A stretch of DNA of 64,000 bases from Fuscovulum ytuae (GTDB lineage Bacteria > Pseudomonadota > Alphaproteobacteria > Rhodobacterales > Rhodobacteraceae), in NCBI RefSeq assembly GCF_029953595.1, contig NZ_CP124535.1, forward strand, positions 1,768,001 to 1,832,000, read 5' to 3'. This document shows positions 62,182 to 64,000 of this stretch, in pieces. Made by a program: the position numbers and the translations under genes. How positions within the stretch are numbered: position 1 is the stretch's first letter; the number at the start of each line of letters is the position of its first letter. The notes below the pieces were generated by a model. The model was not told where the DNA came from. It made no database searches and saw only the letters and a program-made list of their open reading frames with translations.

Positions 62182-63735
62182 TCAGAAATCCGTCGGCGCG
62201 CCGCCTTCCTGCTTGCGGCGGGCCACGAAGCGGCGCAACTCCTCTTGGTCGTCGCCGTTCATCGCCGGGGCCTCGAACTCTGCAAGGATCTGCTTATAGA
62301 TCCGATGCGCCCGCTCCGGCGTCCAGACCGATCCGTCGATCTGCCACGCCTCATAATTGCGCCAATCGCTGACAAAGGGCGCATAGAAGGCGGTGGTATA
62401 GCGTTCCTGTGTATGCTGGCAGCCGAAGTAATGGCCGTTCGGCCCCACTTCCTTGATGGCATCAAAGGCGATGTCATCTTCCGTCGTGGCAAACGTCGCC
62501 TCTTCGAAATAGCGCTGGATCATCTGGAGGACTTCGCAATCCATCACGAATTTCTCGGGGCTAGCGATCAACCCGCCTTCAAGCCACCCGGCCGCGTGAT
62601 AGACCATGTTGGTGCGCGACTGCACCGCCGCCCACAGGCTGTTTGATGTCTCCCACATCGCTTGCCCATCGGGGATATTCGCCGCGCAAACGCCCGATGA
62701 CCGCATGGGCAGCTTGTAATGGCGCACCAATTGCCCGGTCATCTGCGTGGCGCGCATATATTCCGGCGTCCCAAAGGCGGGCGCGCCCGATTTCATGTCC
62801 ACATTCGATGTAAAAGTGCCAATCGCCACCGGACAGCCCGGCGCGATATATTGCAACAGGGCAATCGCCGCCAAGGCCTCGGCCAAGGACAGGGCCACCG
62901 CTCCCGCCATCGTCACCGGGGCCATCGCCCCTGCCAGCGTGAAAGGCGTCACCACCACGGGCTGCCCCCGCTTGGCAAGGCGCATCGCCCCGTCCAGCAT
63001 CGGGAAGTCATGCTTCAACGGGCTAACCGAGTTGATGTTGGTATACATCCGCGGTTTGGCCTGAAACTCCTCTTCCGTCAGGCCGCCCGCGATGCGGGTC
63101 ATTTCCATGACGTCTTCCACCCGCTCCGCGCCAAGCGAATAGGCATGCACGACCTTGTCCGTCAGCGTCAGCTTTTCATACAGGCAATCCAGATGGCGCA
63201 CCGACGGGTGAATATCGATCGGCTCTACCGGATAGCCACCCGCGATATGGATGCAGTTGAAATACTGCGTCAGCTTCATGAATTCCTTGAACGTTTCAAA
63301 GTCCCCCGACCGCTTGCCGCGCTCAAGGTCCCACGCATTGGGCGGGGATGAGACGTTCACAAAGACCATATGCTTGCCGCCGATGATCAGTTCCCGGTCC
63401 GGATTGCGCGGCGTGATGGTGAATTCGGATGGCGCATGCGACAGCATCTCCATCACGAAATCCTCGTCCATCTTCACATTGGTGCCCGTGACCTTGCAGC
63501 CCGCGCGCTTCAGATGCGCCACGGCGTCGGGGTTCAGAAATTCGATGCCGATCTCGCTCAGGATCCGCATTGCGCCTTTGTGGATGCGCTGCACGCCCTC
63601 GGCATCCAACGGCTCTACGGGGGCGTCCGGGTTTACCGGAATACGCCACGGCATCTGGTCGATGACGGCGGTGCCCGCGCGCTGCTTGTTTCCTGCCCGT
63701 CCCCCGGCGCGGCGCTTGCGCGGCTCTTCGTTCAT
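62182..63735 (-). CDS. MttB-family methyltransferase (non-pyrrolysine)
   Basis: 517 residues. Trimethylamine-methyltransferase-like TIM barrel: RIHKGAMRILSEIGIEFLNPDAV, MVFVNVSSPPNAWDLERGKRSG, PFTLAGAMAPVTMAGAVALSLAEALA, and FFAAT-region equivalents near the C-terminus (EATFATTEDDIAFDAIKEVGP, GHYFGCQHTQERYTTAFYAP). There is no in-frame TAG, so it lacks pyrrolysine; relatives without it (MtgB-type) demethylate quaternary amines such as glycine betaine using a corrinoid protein. A corrinoid protein gene is not in the window. The start MNEEPRKRRAGGRAG matches related proteins. Confidence 0.93.
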   Translation of the reverse strand: MNEEPRKRRAGGRAGNKQRAGTAVIDQMPWRIPVNPDAPVEPLDAEGVQRIHKGAMRILSEIGIEFLNPDAVAHLKRAGCKVTGTNVKMDEDFVMEMLSHAPSEFTITPRNPDRELIIGGKHMVFVNVSSPPNAWDLERGKRSGDFETFKEFMKLTQYFNCIHIAGGYPVEPIDIHPSVRHLDCLYEKLTLTDKVVHAYSLGAERVEDVMEMTRIAGGLTEEEFQAKPRMYTNINSVSPLKHDFPMLDGAMRLAKRGQPVVVTPFTLAGAMAPVTMAGAVALSLAEALAAIALLQYIAPGCPVAIGTFTSNVDMKSGAPAFGTPEYMRATQMTGQLVRHYKLPMRSSGVCAANIPDGQAMWETSNSLWAAVQSRTNMVYHAAGWLEGGLIASPEKFVMDCEVLQMIQRYFEEATFATTEDDIAFDAIKEVGPNGHYFGCQHTQERYTTAFYAPFVSDWRNYEAWQIDGSVWTPERAHRIYKQILAEFEAPAMNGDDQEELRRFVARRKQEGGAPTDF

Positions 63736-63853
63736 CGCATCCTCCGTCGGGCACCCATCTGCACCCCGTCCGGCGCAGGATGACGAAGGCTATGGGCAAA
63801 TGACACTCTGCCCACGACGCATTCATGTCGTTTTTCGCAATGGGCCGCGCGCC

Positions 63854-64000
63854 TCAGGCCCTCAGACCGTCGATCCAGCCGCCCAGATGCCCGATATCGG
63901 GCAAGACGACATCGGCATGCGGGGCCAGTTCATCGGCCCCTGCGATCCCGGTCAGCACGGCCACGGCGCGCATCCCCGCGCGACGGCCCGCCTCAAGGTC
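63854..64000 (-). CDS. HAD-superfamily hydrolase, C-terminal fragment
   Basis: The last 48 residues of a protein whose start lies beyond the window: DLEAGRRAGMRAVAVLTG, GADELAPHADVVLPDIGHLGGWI, ending GLRA. This is the motif IV and C-terminal cap of phosphoglycolate-phosphatase-like HAD proteins (ADxVL.DI..L). The substrate cannot be judged from this part. The stop is 118 bp before the MttB-family gene start. Confidence 0.75.
   Translation of the reverse strand, partial: DLEAGRRAGMRAVAVLTGIAGADELAPHADVVLPDIGHLGGWIDGLRA

Overview
The window is GC-rich (roughly 64-65% by eye) alphaproteobacterial chromosome, very probably Rhodobacteraceae (Rhodobacter/Tabrizicola/Gemmobacter-like). Supporting signs are the dnaG-rpoD pair, the soxBDAG order, the RpoD, GlpX and H-NOX sequence types, and short AT-containing intergenic palindromes in a GC-rich genome. 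No phage, insertion sequence or CRISPR array was seen. Two genes run off the ends (ribD at the left, a HAD phosphatase at the right).

Layout. 1-2.7 kb: ribD and nrdR, a YefM/YoeB toxin-antitoxin pair, and a low-GC orphan membrane protein. 2.7-6.8 kb: rpoD and dnaG with a clear rpoD terminator. 7.1-12.3 kb: heterotetrameric sarcosine oxidase (soxB, soxD, soxA, soxG), followed by glutamate dehydrogenase. 14.7-17.5 kb: a von Willebrand A/TadG-like protein and two TadE-like pseudopilins. 17.6-23.4 kb: pirin, a small lipoprotein, homoserine dehydrogenase, class II fructose-bisphosphatase, RecJ and tRNA-Glu(UUC), with an array of intergenic hairpins. 23.4-24.6 kb: a polysaccharide pyruvyl transferase.

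24.7-50.6 kb is the centre of interest: about 25 genes in tightly overlapping operons that look like one catabolic locus for an N-heteroaromatic compound. It encodes a two-domain 2-aminobenzoyl-CoA monooxygenase/reductase, a full beta-oxidation set (acyl-CoA dehydrogenase, two enoyl-CoA hydratases, an SDR, 3-hydroxyacyl-CoA dehydrogenase, thiolase), a RidA-family protein, two hotdog thioesterases, an indolepyruvate-type ferredoxin oxidoreductase (IorA/IorB), a cyclase/isatin-hydrolase-family metalloenzyme, a two-component FMNH2 monooxygenase, two paralogous phytoene-desaturase-like FAD enzymes, a five-part ABC importer and three MarR-type regulators. No CoA ligase is present. My working model is that an indole-derived compound is imported and oxidised to isatin, opened to isatinate by the cyclase-family enzyme, decarboxylated to 2-aminobenzoyl-CoA by the Ior enzyme, dearomatised, deaminated with help from RidA, and beta-oxidised. 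The individual enzyme families are well supported; their assembly into this route is inference.

50.6-54 kb: oxyR and katG, divergent. 54-57.6 kb: a nickel/cobalt-type cassette (NreB-like MFS exporter, DmeR/RcnR-type repressor with a near-perfect operator palindrome, His-rich secreted protein, HupE/UreJ-like membrane protein, membrane-anchor protein). 57.9-64 kb: a frameshifted transglutaminase-like peptidase gene, an H-NOX-like/GGDEF pair, a DUF4153 membrane protein, a non-pyrrolysine MttB-family methyltransferase and the HAD fragment.

A 22-bp intergenic element occurs five times, always downstream of a stop codon and in the same orientation to the upstream gene. Two copies lie inside apparent operons, and some are coupled to GC-rich hairpins.
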